This document shows, one piece after another, positions 31,447-44,208 of a stretch of 64,000 nucleotides of DNA. Both the position numbers and the translations under genes were made by a program. Source of the DNA: Schizochytrium sp. TIO01. Lineage: Eukaryota > Sar > Bigyra > Thraustochytrida > Thraustochytriidae. Position 1 is the stretch's first letter, and the number at the start of each line of letters is the position of its first letter. Below the pieces are notes generated by a model that made no database searches, was not told the DNA's origin, and was given only the letters and a program-made list of their open reading frames with translations. The DNA is taken from NCBI GenBank assembly GCA_004764695.1, contig SMSO01000014.1, positions 4,060,845-4,124,844 of the forward strand, in the 5' to 3' direction.

Positions 31447-33876
31447 ATGCAACCCAAAGTGGCAGAGGCCATCGAGGCACTCCAAGAGAATGCTTCCCGC
31501 GTCGAGTAGGTTACTTAGTTTCTGCATGGTAAGAGAAGCCAATCCATGCTATGTGTTCATGGACGAATTCTAATGCGAAGGAACTTTATGTTAATTTTTT
31601 GCTTATTTGCAGGTTGTGTGGGGTCGACATGAGAGAAGATATGAAACATCTCTGCAAGGCTATTGGGTCAAGCAGCACCCTAGCGGCTCTAGAGTAAGTT
31701 TAAACGTGTTGCGCAGGCCTTTGAAGTAGCTTTGATATGTCAAAACTATGATGTCAATCGCACCAAACTGAGACATTTATGCTTTCTACAATGAGAGTTG
31801 GGACTAATTTTTGGCTTGAGTTGATTTTCTAGACTGGCCCGAAGTAGACTTGATAGAGAGGCACTTAATATACTTGCAAAATCTCTTCCATGTAGTTGCA
31901 CTCTTCGAGAGCTCGAGTAAGTTATTCAATGCCTCTTGCTCGACTTTTCCACAAAAACTGTCGAAAGGCAAACGTGATACAAGAGGTCCAGAATGACTTA
32001 CGAGTGTAGCAACTATATCCTTTAGTTTGTCCTACAATACGTTCGGTGCCGAGGAAGTAAAAATCATTACATCTATATTGCAGAAATGTACTATGCTACA
32101 ATATATAAAGTAAGTTTTCCATTTGAGTAGGGTTGTGATGAATAAAATTAACTGATGCATACTGCTGGTGTTTTTTTTTTTTTTTTTTTTCAACGCAGTC
32201 TCCGCAACAATAATCTCAGCACCGAAGCCATTCGTTTGCTTTCACAAATCCTTTGCGAAAACAGGAGTGTGAAAAAGCTCAGGTAGGTTTTCGAGTTTTG
32301 ATGAAGGTAATCAAGCAAATGTTGCAGAGACTAATGACAAAAATGCTTCTATTGCCTGTGTCATATTATCTTCAAAGTCTGCTACATAACTCTATTGATG
32401 ATGATGGTGCAGAACTTATTGCGACTATGATCACCAAAAATTCTTGTCTAGAAGAACTCAAGTACGTTTTGGCTGTCCTTCGACGAAATCCCAGGTTACT
32501 GACTTGGTATTCGTTCGTATTTGAACCAATTTTTTAAATTTAGCATTGGAGATAACTCTATCGGTGACAGAGGTGTCCAGGCCATCGCTTTAGCCCTGCA
32601 TCAGAACCACACCTTGAAAACTCTCGTGTACGTTCAATTTGGTATTGGTCTTTAAAATATGTGTGATTGAAGTCTGACAGCTTCATTGGTGGTGATGAGG
32701 GGGATGAAGACTTTGGCAAAATGAACTAGGGGTTGGATCCTATCAAGCAATAGGCGATATGCTTCGTCAAAACGAGACGTTAGAGGAATTGGAGTAAGTT
32801 TTTCGAGTAGTGCATTTCAAACAAATAGACTCTGACGTTGTCGTATAGCTTGGGAGGAAATCCTACGAACACATTTTCTATCGGAGCCTTGGCTGACTCT
32901 CTCGCAGAGAATAAGTCGCTTACATCATTAGAGTACGTTCGATCAAAGTTTTCCAGGTTGAAAATGTTTATACTCACCCTAGACCGCTCATACTTAGTCT
33001 CTATCCGAACGAACTCAGTGTTGACGACATAAATCGGCTTGCACGGTCGCTGAGGTATAATAGATCCTTGTTGTACATCAAGTAAGTTGTAATTGACCAC
33101 GCAATGGAAGCAAAGAAATAATCAGTGTGTGAGTAACTTTAAAAAGAGAGACAAACCAAGTCTCAATCGAACGGTTTATTGACATACCGAAACCTACTGA
33201 TAGCCTTTACTGCTGCAAGGATTCTAAGGTGATGGTAGAGGCAGCCAGGTAAGTTCAAAGTTTCCTGCATAAATATGGATTGCGTGTCAGCCAACGCTAA
33301 CAAAGAGGGAGAAGCACAAAAAGCCAAGTGGAACACGAGCTTCGCCTCACAAAGGCTTTACAAAATGCGAGGACGAGGTTATCGTGCATGGACGAACTTC
33401 TTAGTGCGTACGCAATCTCAAAATTTCTCAACTTACCTCTGCAAGGGCTGTGTACGGAAGAGATCAGCAAGATCACCCGTGGTCGTGCCCCAGACATAGA
33501 TCATCCAAAACTTCGTGAACGATACGACCTTGAGGCGGAACTTTTCTATCATGAAATTTCTATACCCAAAGCACTCATGGCTACAATGCCTGTACTTGGT
33601 AGCTTTCTGAACGACGGATTGTTTGAAGAAGAAGAAGAAGAAGAAAGTGCTAGTGCCTATATGATTGCAAATCAAACTGGATTCAACGATGATGTCATTA
33701 CCCCCAACATTTACTTGAGTGGTGATGAGGCTGTCCCAACTGATTCGGGGGATGACGAGACATATGTTTATGGAGGTCAAAATTGGTCGATAGATGGTGA
33801 AACCCACACACATGCCTCACTGGATGACCAGATAAGCCCTCAGCGGGATAGATCAATTTCAGAAGTTTCGTTGTAG
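31447..33876 (+). CDS. LRR gene C: 12-exon LRR protein with acidic C-terminal domain
   Basis: Exons: 31447-31505, 31613-31693, 31833-31916, 32026-32109, 32199-32282, 32378-32461, 32544-32627, 32710-32793, 32849-32932, 32998-33081, 33147-33248, 33315-33876. They sum to 1476 nt (491 residues) with a continuous frame and all phase-2 introns. Exon 1 (MQPKVAEAIEALQENAS) corresponds to the leader of A and B. Nine LRR exons of 81-84 nt follow, covering residues 20-270. The 33147 and 33315 exon starts are the least certain. The tail contains VEHELRLTKALQNARTRLS and then an acidic stretch with a Glu run near 33628. Unlike A and B, introns are short (about 55-150 nt) and unrelated to each other. No catalytic domain is seen. 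Function is unknown; a cytosolic LRR scaffold or sensor is inferred. Confidence 0.8.
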
Positions 33877-34043
33877 CCAAGAGTTTTCTAAAACATTAAC
33901 ACAGGTTATATTCTACAAATGACTGACAGCCAAAAACTAGACTTAAAAGAGCTATGGAGGGGGGCGTGTCTACATCAGACTTGAGAAGTCTAGACAGCAG
34001 GCAGGAACTGTGAGCAAATTGATTCACGCATCACTTGAAGCTA

Positions 34044-36768
34044 CTAAACGGTGTCTTCAATGAGGAAGGGAGGGAATAAAAGCGATCTCTTGGAAAAAAG
34101 CTCGGTACACTTTCTTACTCGCTCAATACTTGCTTGGAGCTCTTGAAGAAGCTTTAATTTAGGATGAACGTCTTGCTGGCTACCTAAATGGGTGGACTGA
34201 ACCTGGCCGGGTTGCGAGCGCTTGTTTTGCCAGGGAAAACCGAAGCGATCGGAAATAATTAGCACAGCGTGCATCTCAGCGCAAGTTTGCTTACATTCTC
34301 TCAGTTTCTCTTGGGCGGCTTTAACACGCTTTGTCAGATGTAGCTCACTCAAAACAATCACATCGCTGGAATCAGAATGAATGGGAAAGTACCAACGTTT
34401 CAGCCGGTTAGTTTTCATATCAACAATATCAATAAGAGCTCAATCGGTCTGCGACACTTACTTTGACATGCTGTGTATGATAGTTATATTTGTAAGCAAT
34501 GATGACTACTAGTTAGCACCCATGTTGGTTAGAACTTCATGTAATGGAGGGTGCAGAAAACTTACCTGGATAAAGAGATTTGCGTCAGCACAGTATTTTG
34601 TCGGAGACTTTCCCTTATTAGCATATCCCCGTCAGTAGTAATATCATTCTCGTCGAGCCTTCAAAGTTGTAGAAGTTAGTACCACTTGGTAATATCTATA
34701 GAGCAAGGAATATAAACATAATCTTACCTAAGTGAACTGAGCTTCGAATTGGCTGATATCATGGCCGCAATGTGTTGTGCACCTCTATCGGTAATGAGGT
34801 TTCCACGAAGTCTGTGTCGCGAAACAATAGTATGATGCATTAGGAAAAAAGCCCCTCCCTCTTTTTTTAAAAATAAAAAACTAACTTACTCTGCCTTTTC
34901 CAAAGAAGAGTTCTGTTCAAGTGCTTCAGTGAAAGCTTTCACACCATCATCTCCAATCTCATTATCGTTAAGGCTTCCCATGGTGAAAACATACTGAACG
35001 TCAGGCGAAAAACTCAGCATCGATAATCAACTATAGAAACACTTACCCAATCTCAATAAGGCTTTTATTAACTAGCAAAGCTGCTGCCACATGTTTAATT
35101 CCTTCATTTCCGATCTCATTCGAGTTTAGTCTTCGTTTGAAATAAAATTTTGCGAAAGAAATCATGTTCTGTCAGTCATTACGATCTTCATGTGTTGATT
35201 TGTAAACAGTGCTTCTTACCCTATTTCCCGCAGAGTGGTATTCTTGCAAAGTGCTTCTGCTAACATTTTTGCGCCTTCAGGTCCAATATTATTCTCATTT
35301 AGGCTGTTTTCACAGTATGGAGAAAAATAACGATGTCAAAGACTCAGCCTGTTTTCGTTAATTTTTACTTTTTTTAAATGCCCAACGCACGCCATATCAC
35401 CAAGCAACTTACCCCAGCTCGAGAAGAGAATAGTTTGATTTTAGGGATGATGCTAAATCGCGTATTGCATCATCTCCAATATCATTGGTGTCAAGACTGT
35501 CGTTCGTGTTCAGTTTTTTTAAGTTAGATCGGAGGTCAGAAGTTTTAGCTTTTACGATTGTCGACCACAAACAATCTGCGAACGGTTCCTACTTACTAGA
35601 GCTTTTGTAAGGTTCTGTTTACTTCGAGACTTTGTGCTAGGTCTTTAATACCCTCCTTGCCAAACTGGTTGATGGAGAGACTGTAAATCTCAGAATATCG
35701 GAATAATAAAAAAGAAGAGAAAAAAACTATGATTAGGAAACCGAAAAAGGCATACTGTCATACCACTCAACAACACTCAAACTTACCCTAGCATTTTCAG
35801 CGATCTATTTGTTAATAGTGCACTTGAAAGATATTTTAACCCCAGATCTTTCACGTCATTTTCACGGAGTCTAGCAACCAGTGTGTCGATGGGTTAGCTT
35901 CAAACTTCAACAGGTGGCACCACAGGTTAACTTACTTGAGCATTCGTAAAGATGAATTATATTTGAGTGCTTCAGCAAGAATGGTGATTCCCTCATCACC
36001 AATCTCGCTCCCGTTAAGGCTGTTGAAGAGAACCACAGCGTGGGAACATCAAGAGTTAGTGGTATAATCGATAAAGGGAACGAGTTTTGAAGCTCATATC
36101 ACTTACCCAAGAACCTCTAGAGCATTTGCTTTCAATACCAATGCGAGAGCTGCTGCCCCCTCACTCCTGATTTTGTTGACACCATAACTGTGTTTGTTGT
36201 TTACCAGATGGCTTGTTCTATTGTCAGTTTCTGGCGTCATTCTATTCTTGATTGAACGAAAAAAGGGTCTTGGCGATCATACTATGTTTCACAATGCAAG
36301 GGGTCAGAATTTACCTACTATAAAGCAACTGACCTCTTTCTCCTGGGCCTATTGATTAGCATTTCGGCGAGTGCCTTGGTTCCCTCAGGTCCAACTTGGT
36401 TATGACGTAAGCTAATAGCGTATAGTCAGATTTGTTGTTGAAAACAAGCATCGTAAATCATAGTCAGTATCGTTCTGTTAGACTGTAGCATGATGCTTTC
36501 ACGTACCTAAGTATCCAAAAATTGGGATTATTTTTGAGGACATTAGCCAATGCTTTGGCACCCTCGTCCCCAAAGTGATACCCATCGCGTCTTTCGAAAA
36601 AAAGAATTGAAAGAAGTTAGAAGTTGTACTTATACATGACATGTTTTGATTCTCCAAAGTGCTTTGGAGTATCATAACCTACTCTATGATTTTCTCTGCA
36701 CGCTGTGCACCCTCAAGATCCAGGTCGCGCGTGTGCCCGCCCTCCGATACTCCAGTCTCAGACAGCAT
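34044..36768 (-). CDS. LRR gene D: 14-exon LRR protein with short helical tail
   Basis: Exons on the minus strand: 36768-36683, 36590-36507, 36411-36319, 36187-36107, 36019-35936, 35870-35787, 35680-35597, 35496-35413, 35303-35220, 35130-35047, 34973-34890, 34811-34728, 34658-34566, 34365-34044. They sum to 1431 nt (476 residues), all phase 2. Exon 1 starts MLSETGVSEGG. Twelve LRRs span residues 29-370, mostly 28 residues long, with two of 31 and one of 27. The tail has ELHLTKRVKAAQEKL, which resembles the matching part of gene C. The last acceptor (34365) is chosen by phase; an extra 9-nt exon near 34470 is possible. Introns are 57-200 nt and unrelated. Genes C and D lie tail to tail, about 170 bp apart. 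Confidence 0.8.
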
Positions 36769-39700
36769 CTTCGCGTCGCTGGTTTGTTAAGTTCGCAAGG
36801 TAGACCACAACAGCTTTATTTCCTGCATTCACAGACTTGTCTAGTACACTGGAGGGCGTTCGGCTACCACAGCTTATGTCTGTTCTGATCCAGCTGGTCT
36901 TGGGTTGTCAACTCCCAGCTCTTGGGTGCTCCAAAACTTGGATCCCTCCCGTTATAACTTCTTATAAATAAGGATAGCGAAAGTACCTTGTCCAGTGATA
37001 AGTAGTACCTACCTTATATTCTTAATGTTCATGTACTACATTCTACATACTAGGCTACTAACGGTATCTATTTTATGCAACCTAGGATTTGTACAAAGTA
37101 ACCTTAATGATTATGAGTTTAACAAAAAGAAAAGAAAAGAAAAGAAACAAAGTAAGCAAAACGATTACTTGAGACTATGCATGGGTAAGAACTCAAGAAA
37201 AACATAAACGCAGTGAGATATAGTATTTTACTTGTAAATACAGGATAAAGCGCGGATGCGAGGCCCGATGGCATTCTACCTCAAGTACTTGGAGTGTTAA
37301 GAAGTGAAACCAGCTTGTTTTTTTTCTGACAGCCTCTTCAAATGTTTTCCAGACTTGAAAGCAAACTCATTCAATGATGAATATCGCGGAATAGAAAACA
37401 TTCATTAATTAATATCAGGATCGAGCATTTTAATACGGTTTACTTTTAAAGTCAACCTGGCTCATCGTCGACGAGGATTCCAATGAAAACGTTGAAGCAC
37501 ATTTTCCTGGATTGGGCCTATCAAGCTCAAAAGGAAATCATTTCCCCTCGCAAAATTTTCGCCAGCAGCTGTTCTAGAAGCAGATCATTCTTGATTCTTC
37601 AGTTTCATCATGCATGCCCCACTACCTAACACAATAAGTATAAAACTGTCTCCTTCGTAAGCAGCTTCAGGGAATCTAGTCTTTCTAGTGTTACTGCAGA
37701 ATGGTGAAATCAACACTCAAGTGTTGCTTCTACTTCTGCTAAGAACGTGTTACAATACTTAGATTATATAAAAGTGCCTGCCATTCTTCACTGGCACAGT
37801 CTTCAAATTGAAAAAAGAAGATAATCAATTTTCCAATATGTTTTGCCACTTTTCAAAGCCACTCAATCAGGAATTAGGAGCTGTGCTTTTCTCACGACTA
37901 GTAAAAGGAATACATTCGATCGAAATCGGAGCTCACACTATAGGTCGGTATTTTCTACTGTCATGGAATAAGAACACAATCATGCAACGCACAAAAGCCA
38001 TCGTTTAAACTTACTACTAGAAAACGGAATCATATCTCGTACTTGATTTTTAGGAGGGTATACTGGAGCCTTGCTATATGGAAATCACCGTGGTTCCTTT
38101 AAAAATCACGTTCAATACTTGGGGTATTCTCGCTAGCGTGGTCTGTGGGTTTCTTCAAGGTGGTTTGTTCGGGTTCCTCAACCACTTGAGTGTATCATGC
38201 TTGTGGTTTTCCCAGCGCAGCATCCACGAAAATGAAAAGTTATGTAAAGGACGATCGATACAACATATGCGTTTATAGATAGTCCTTCTCTAGACTCGGA
38301 AGTATGTAAAGATGGCAAAGTTATATGGGACACTTCGCATTCAAAAAGCACCGAGTATGCCATAGTTAAATTAGAAATGGATTAACACCGACGACTAGAG
38401 AGTCCCCCGGAACTGATGCTGAGTGCATGTACCTTTGAGGTCGGGCAATGATTCTTGTTGTTGCAGTGCCGTCTGCGGGATATATAAGTGCATGAACAAC
38501 TCGACCGGAACAATACCAAGAGCTGTCTGATAACACTAGGTACATTTACAAACCAGGAAATCACCTAGTCTTCACTTCGCATTGAAGTCATTGAGTGAAC
38601 GATAAAGAAACTTGAGGTGCATGGCCTCCCAAATCAAAATAGTTTGGGTGCCAAGAGCACATTTCGTTTTGGAAAGGCCGCTCTTTCAACCCCAAGTTGC
38701 GCAGTGGATATTTCCGACTGAAATTTAGCACGCACCCTTCGATGTTACATTCATTACTCCCCAAGAGAAATGAAGCTTGAGAGAGGGTCTATCTAGTACT
38801 ACCTCGAAGTTGATTTCATTGAACCACTCCAAAGAAACTCTGGCCTTTTCCTTTTTGGTTCAGTGTATTATGTAACCGCATATTACATAACTCCCCCGAT
38901 ATGATAGGTTCCAGTAGCTTTGTAGTTGTCCACTTGGAGCCTTGAACAACTTCTTTCTACTGATCGGATAGTTTTCCACGGCTAAGCCTCTAAGCCTGTC
39001 TTTTGAGCTCCATTTTCTGGCAACATCCGCTTGCACCCACCGAGTTCATTGATTTACGTGCGTCATCAGTGACATGGAATTTTCAACTTTTGGTAAACCA
39101 AACATGTATCGCGCTGTCACTTGCGTGGAGTTTTTGCAAACAGCAGCAAACAGGCAGAGCTCGGGCTTGGATCATCCCGATGACAGAGACTCTAGTATAA
39201 AGGTAGGTAGATTATAGATCTAACCTCGGTTCCTACTACTCCCAAGCATGATCGAGTTGCACTCTCTTCCAAATCCTCGTCACACACTACTAGCTAGAAC
39301 GGCTGTCGGCCTTCAATTGAATGTGATGACGAGTATTCTGCAATCTGCAAGTGCAATACGGCAGAGAACAACTGAAAGTTCACTGCTGGCATTTTCTCTA
39401 TCAACTGAGTTCGTCACAACGAGTCTCAATAACACTTAAAAAAATGATGAGTGATCATTGGTGCCACCAACTACCATGAATGTAAATACATCGAGATTTC
39501 CTTTTGAAAACAATGAATGCCTACTGCGTAGACGTCAAAGCAGCAGGTGGGAGTCTAAGTTGTTGAACTTTATCGCCTCCCCTCGAAAGTCAGAGTTTCT
39601 CATAGATATGCTTAGTGATACAAGATGTAATACTACTCACTACCTAGTAGTCCAGGGTTGCACTGCAGTTGCACACTTTATGGTTTCGTAACTGATTATG

Positions 39701-39984
39701 AATATTACCTTGTGCCATTATCATCAGCGTGTAGGTCCCTAGTGCTACTATTAATAGGTTTTTATGATGTCTCAAGTTTTGCAGGTTTCTGGCAGCAAAC
39801 CCCAAACGCAGGGATATTGTCACAGGCCGATTGCAAGAAAGCAACAGCTAAATCGGTCATATCTTAAGAATTTTAGGCAGTAAATAGTACGGCAACTGCC
39901 TTGGTCTATTTCGCTTGAATAAAAGGAGTAATACATTTGAAGTTAGTGCTGATAGACCTATTGGCTGCTTACTATATATTGAAG
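36769..39984. other. No gene recognised in 3.2 kb
   Basis: This stretch contains only frames below about 80 codons, none with motifs. A short GAAAA-rich run lies near 37128-37148. The left end presumably contains the promoter of gene D. If a gene is present it is heavily intron-split and unfamiliar to me. Confidence 0.5.
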
Positions 39985-40689
39985 ATGACCTCCGATACCA
40001 TTGCAGGCACACAACTCCACTCTAAGTCCCCAAAGCGCGTGCTTATTTTCCCCTGGTCGTATTACAAGCAGGCCCATGTGGAAAAATATGCAAACTTGTA
40101 TCGTGACATCTGGGGTCCCGATACAGATGTCCAGATTATTGAGCACACCCCGACCGAAATCTTTTTTGCTGAGTTTGGTTTTAAGAAGCTCCTTGAAGCT
40201 AATCATAACAAAATCGTTAACCAAAGCTACGACATGATAGCCTGTTTCTCATACGGACTGCATGCTTACTTTTACCTTGAACAAATGGGTTACAAAATAC
40301 CGTGCAAGCTACTCGTCGTGGATTCTTGTCCATGTGCTGCAGGGCCGCAATCGCGTAACCTCTTGGCTGGCTTACCAACCTGGCATCCATATGCGTATGT
40401 GGTGGAAGGTTTCCGCAGTTCCGTTCGGCTTGCCACATCTGGTATCTTCTCTCGGCAACAAATTGATCAAGATTTTCACAAGTTTCTTCTTGACCTCAAG
40501 GAAGAAATAGATTTGCAAGCTATAATTGCTGAAGGTGACGCTTTTCTTGATATGGAAATTCTCGATCAGCTCAACCCACACGTATTTAAGGATGCAAGGC
40601 ATGTTACTATTCTTCGGGATCAGCCAGAAAAGTACAAAAACCTTCTTACATCGATTATGACTTGCGAAGATTATCCCCAGTCCTCCTAA
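39985..40689 (+). CDS. DUF829/TMEM53-like alpha/beta-hydrolase-fold protein
   Basis: This single-exon frame of 234 residues starts at the first ATG. It has the landmarks of the DUF829 (TMEM53-like) family. RVLIFPWSYYKQAHVEKYA corresponds to the GW...HLxKYxxxY start of the family. VQIIEHTPTEIFF corresponds to the family's TxPxxxxFF stretch. ACFSYGLHAYF matches the nucleophile elbow, with Ser in S-x-G. LLVVDSCPCAAGP matches the FDSxPG motif. The elbow lacks the usual first Gly, and a C-terminal His follows in KDARHVTIL, so a serine-hydrolase triad is possible but unproven. Family members are mostly of unknown biochemical function; animal TMEM53 is a nuclear-envelope protein. No clear membrane segment is seen. 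The frame is open upstream, but no earlier ATG is present in it. Confidence 0.65.
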   Translation: MTSDTIAGTQLHSKSPKRVLIFPWSYYKQAHVEKYANLYRDIWGPDTDVQIIEHTPTEIFFAEFGFKKLLEANHNKIVNQSYDMIACFSYGLHAYFYLEQMGYKIPCKLLVVDSCPCAAGPQSRNLLAGLPTWHPYAYVVEGFRSSVRLATSGIFSRQQIDQDFHKFLLDLKEEIDLQAIIAEGDAFLDMEILDQLNPHVFKDARHVTILRDQPEKYKNLLTSIMTCEDYPQSS

Positions 40690-42808
40690 CAAAATTTTGA
40701 AACATTTATAAAGTATGAATACAACTCTCATGGCTGGTCTAGTTCTAAGGTCTTTTGGTTACTCGTGGCCAGAGTTCGAACCCAAATGATCAGCTTAACC
40801 GTAGAAAGAATCCGAGAGATTTTAGATACACTGAATGATACGTTTCGTTTGTGTGTTTATTCATTCCCTGCCCGATTTCTTTTTTGCCTTTAAAGTTGAA
40901 ACCCCGGTCCGGCTAATTTTCAAGTTGTCATTTTTGTTGTTGTTGTAGTTGCCAACTCTAGGTGTAGAGCAACTATGTTCCTATTCCACGATGATGAAAT
41001 GTAGCACACAAAATTCATACGATGGCCAAGAAAGGTCATGAATGAAAGAGAACTTCTTTCTTCAACTTTCTTTAAGCGAAAAAATAAAGAACAAAACAAA
41101 AAGCGAACGAGGTTCAGGCTAGCGAAACTGGCCTAAGAGCAAATCACTGTGATTCATTTCTCTGCGCTTTGTGTAAACGTTTTTTTGGATCGTCCAAAAA
41201 ATCGTGCTCGCTGACATCGTCGATAATACATATATCGTTATTCTCTTGAGTCGGAGTACCTGGTTAGCCAGTCTTACCAAAGTGATAATAAGTAATTGTT
41301 TTGGCTTAAGTTTTTACCCAAGCTAAAAGATTTTAATATGCCAAAATGGTTTCTTTATTACTTAAAAAAAAAAGAATAAAAAGAAGAGAAAAAGAAAAAA
41401 AAAAGGTTTCTCTGCAGGATACCATGCTACGATGATATTGCGTAGAAATTCAGATAAATTGATGGCGTTCGCCAGCGAGCGAGGGATTCCTGCCTATAGA
41501 CTTGCTGCTAAGGGCAGGGAGGATGGGCCAAATAAATAAAGACAAAGAAATATGAGCTCCCGCTGTTACTTTCCATGATATATTTTGACTTGCAAGGATA
41601 GTTCATTCTCAAGCTAATCCTAACAATCCTTTGTAGATGGTGAAAACTCAAGCCTAATTGTATTGGCCAGCTCCCACAGCTTCGTAACAATTAGATGCGC
41701 AACTTTTCTATTGTGTGCATGGGCAGGACTCAGGTTACTAGCATTAAAAAATGTTTCGGTTGCCTTTAATGTTCATGCTTCGTGCCTTTCTCATTTTATA
41801 AATAATTTCATTCTCCCTCTCCACGAGACCTGGGGAGCCATGAATTCTATTACCTGTTCCACTGACGTGGTAGCACTACTCTTGACTAATACAAACCATT
41901 GACCCAAGCACAATCTTCAGTAGCAATTCTGACTAATTCTTTGCATTGTGTACCACAAACACTCAGTGGGCATCAAAGAGCGGTGTCTTTGAGGTTTTCA
42001 TTTTCATGTCTAATTTCTCAGCAAGCGATATAAACCTCGAAGGAGGCACTCTTCAAAGTATTGTTTCTTTGGTGAAGGGTAAAAACTCAAGTCAAGCATA
42101 TTTCTGATGATTAGAGGAGCAAAGGGAGCGAGCGTACTCTCTCTTTTAAACTATATTTGATGAACTAGCCTGAGCATTGCTGAGGAGGTGACTTTTACCC
42201 GGTCATCTTGAGAAAATGGCTATATAATAAAGCGATGAGTTGTCAGGAGATCGATCGTGAGCGAGGGAACCTCAATTACCCATCTGATACCTGCTACTGC
42301 TATATCTGCACCTACTACTGTATCTAAGTGTAATGTCTTTGTTAAAAGCGACTCTGACTCCTTCCACCTCCTTGCTAGCTAGTCGGTAATGGTAGATGAT
42401 AAAAGATAATCAAGAACTTGCGCATATTCTTCAAGTTATTTATTACATTTATTTCCCATCAATGCATGCTAGTAACTCCCAGCGTGAAGAAGTGTTGGCA
42501 GATAGATTCTCTGTGGAATTCTACGTATTTTCTGCATCCTACCATGGAAGGTAGGTAGTACATCGGGTACCTTGTGCTAATTCGTACCTATTGCTTTATT
42601 TTTCATGAGTTAATTTCTCTAAAGAAAGAAAGAAAAGAAAGAAAGAAATTGCAGTACTAGGTAGTTCTAGGCATCCCGGTATATAGCAGAGTTATTCTTT
42701 GCTTCTTAGTTTTTGTGGGTTATCGAGCTCGTTACTCTGTGCAAAAGGCAATCGATCTTTCGCCACTCCAAAAGGGCTCGAGGAGAGCGCGCAGGGTCTC
42801 GCCGCGCC
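40690..42808. other. No gene recognised; 5' flank of the CDPK gene
   Basis: The sequence is AT-rich with poly-A-rich runs near 41363-41406 and a GAAA-rich run near 42623-42649. Frames are short and unsupported. The last 100 bases become GC-rich just before the CDPK start. Confidence 0.5.
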
Positions 42809-44170
42809 ATGGGCCACAGACACGGTACGCAGCGAAAGGTGGACCAGAACCTCGCAAGCAGCGACGCTACAGACCTCAGTACCTCCGGCGACAAGAATGA
42901 GCCTCAGCATGTAAATAGCGGTCGCAAAGCAAAGTCCAAGGCAGCCAGCTCGCGCAGCCAGACTCCGCCGCTGCCTTCTCCCTCCACGCCCGCCGCCGGC
43001 TCACAAAACCATAATCAAACTCAAGGTCAGGTTAAACTGAACCAGAACCAAAACCACGTTCAAAACCAGCCTCAGGGTGCCATTGCGACGCCACCACCGC
43101 CGCCGTCGACGCCTGCGACAGAGACGAAGCGCAAATCCGTCCAGTTCTCTGCAGACACTCAGGATGCCTTGAACAAGCACAAGGAAGACGCCAATAAGCG
43201 CGCATGGTCTGTGCTTGAACCCTCGAGCAACGGCGTACAGCGCAAGGTCACGGATGACTACGAAGTATTACGCAAGCTTGGTCAGGGCAGCTATGGAAAA
43301 GTGCGCCTGGGTAAGAGCAAGGCTACCGGAGAACAGGTTGCTGTCAAGAGCGTGCTTAAGAAAAATATGCGACGGTTACAGACACTACGTCGCGAAATCT
43401 CTATAATGCGCAAGGTTCGCCACCCCAACATCATCCGACTCATTGACGTTTACGAGGACGATGCATTTCTGCACATTGTCATGGAGTTGTGCACGGGTGG
43501 AGAGCTATTTGATAAGATCATTCAGGCGGGGCATTACACGGAAAAGGACGCACGTGAGCTAATATACCAAATGCTCGATGCAGTTCAGTACTTGCACGGG
43601 ATGCACATTGCTCATCGCGATCTGAAACCTGAAAATTTTCTGTTTGCTTCCAAGGAACGCGATGCTCCACTCAAATTGATTGACTTTGGCCTTTCACGTT
43701 TTTATCAAGACAATCTATGGATGCGAACCCGTGCCGGTACACCGTACTACCTAGCTCCAGAAGTTCTTGAGAAGCGCTACGATAAAAAGTGCGATGTATG
43801 GTCCTGTGGAGTCTTATTGTATATTCTTCTTTGTGGATACCCACCTTTCTATGGAGACAACGAGAAACAGATCTACGCCATGATCAGGAAAGGGGTATTT
43901 GATTTTCCTGATCTTGAGTGGCATTCAGTATCTTCTACGGCAAAGGATCTCATTGCTAAAATGCTTGATCTAGACTCGCAGTCTCGTCTTACTGCACTTG
44001 AGGCTTTGGAGCATCCTTGGTTCCAGGGTATGCCTCCTCCGCACCGCCCTGGCCTTCTTACTGGATCCAGCACTTCTTCATCTTCCGCCATCTCCTCTGA
44101 ACACAAAGCAAAGAGCCAACCGACCACTGCTACAAATCAACAATCCTCAGCTACAGCAACTGCTGATGGC

Positions 44171-44208
<38 letters not shown>

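Noticed and set aside
33433-33813. Minus-strand frame opposite the last exon of gene C
   Set aside because: The plus-strand frame continues the spliced LRR gene in phase and explains the region.
42713-42808. N-terminal extension of the CDPK upstream of MGHRHG
   Set aside because: The extension has no ATG at its start, and the Gly2 start fits the family's usual myristoylated N-terminus.
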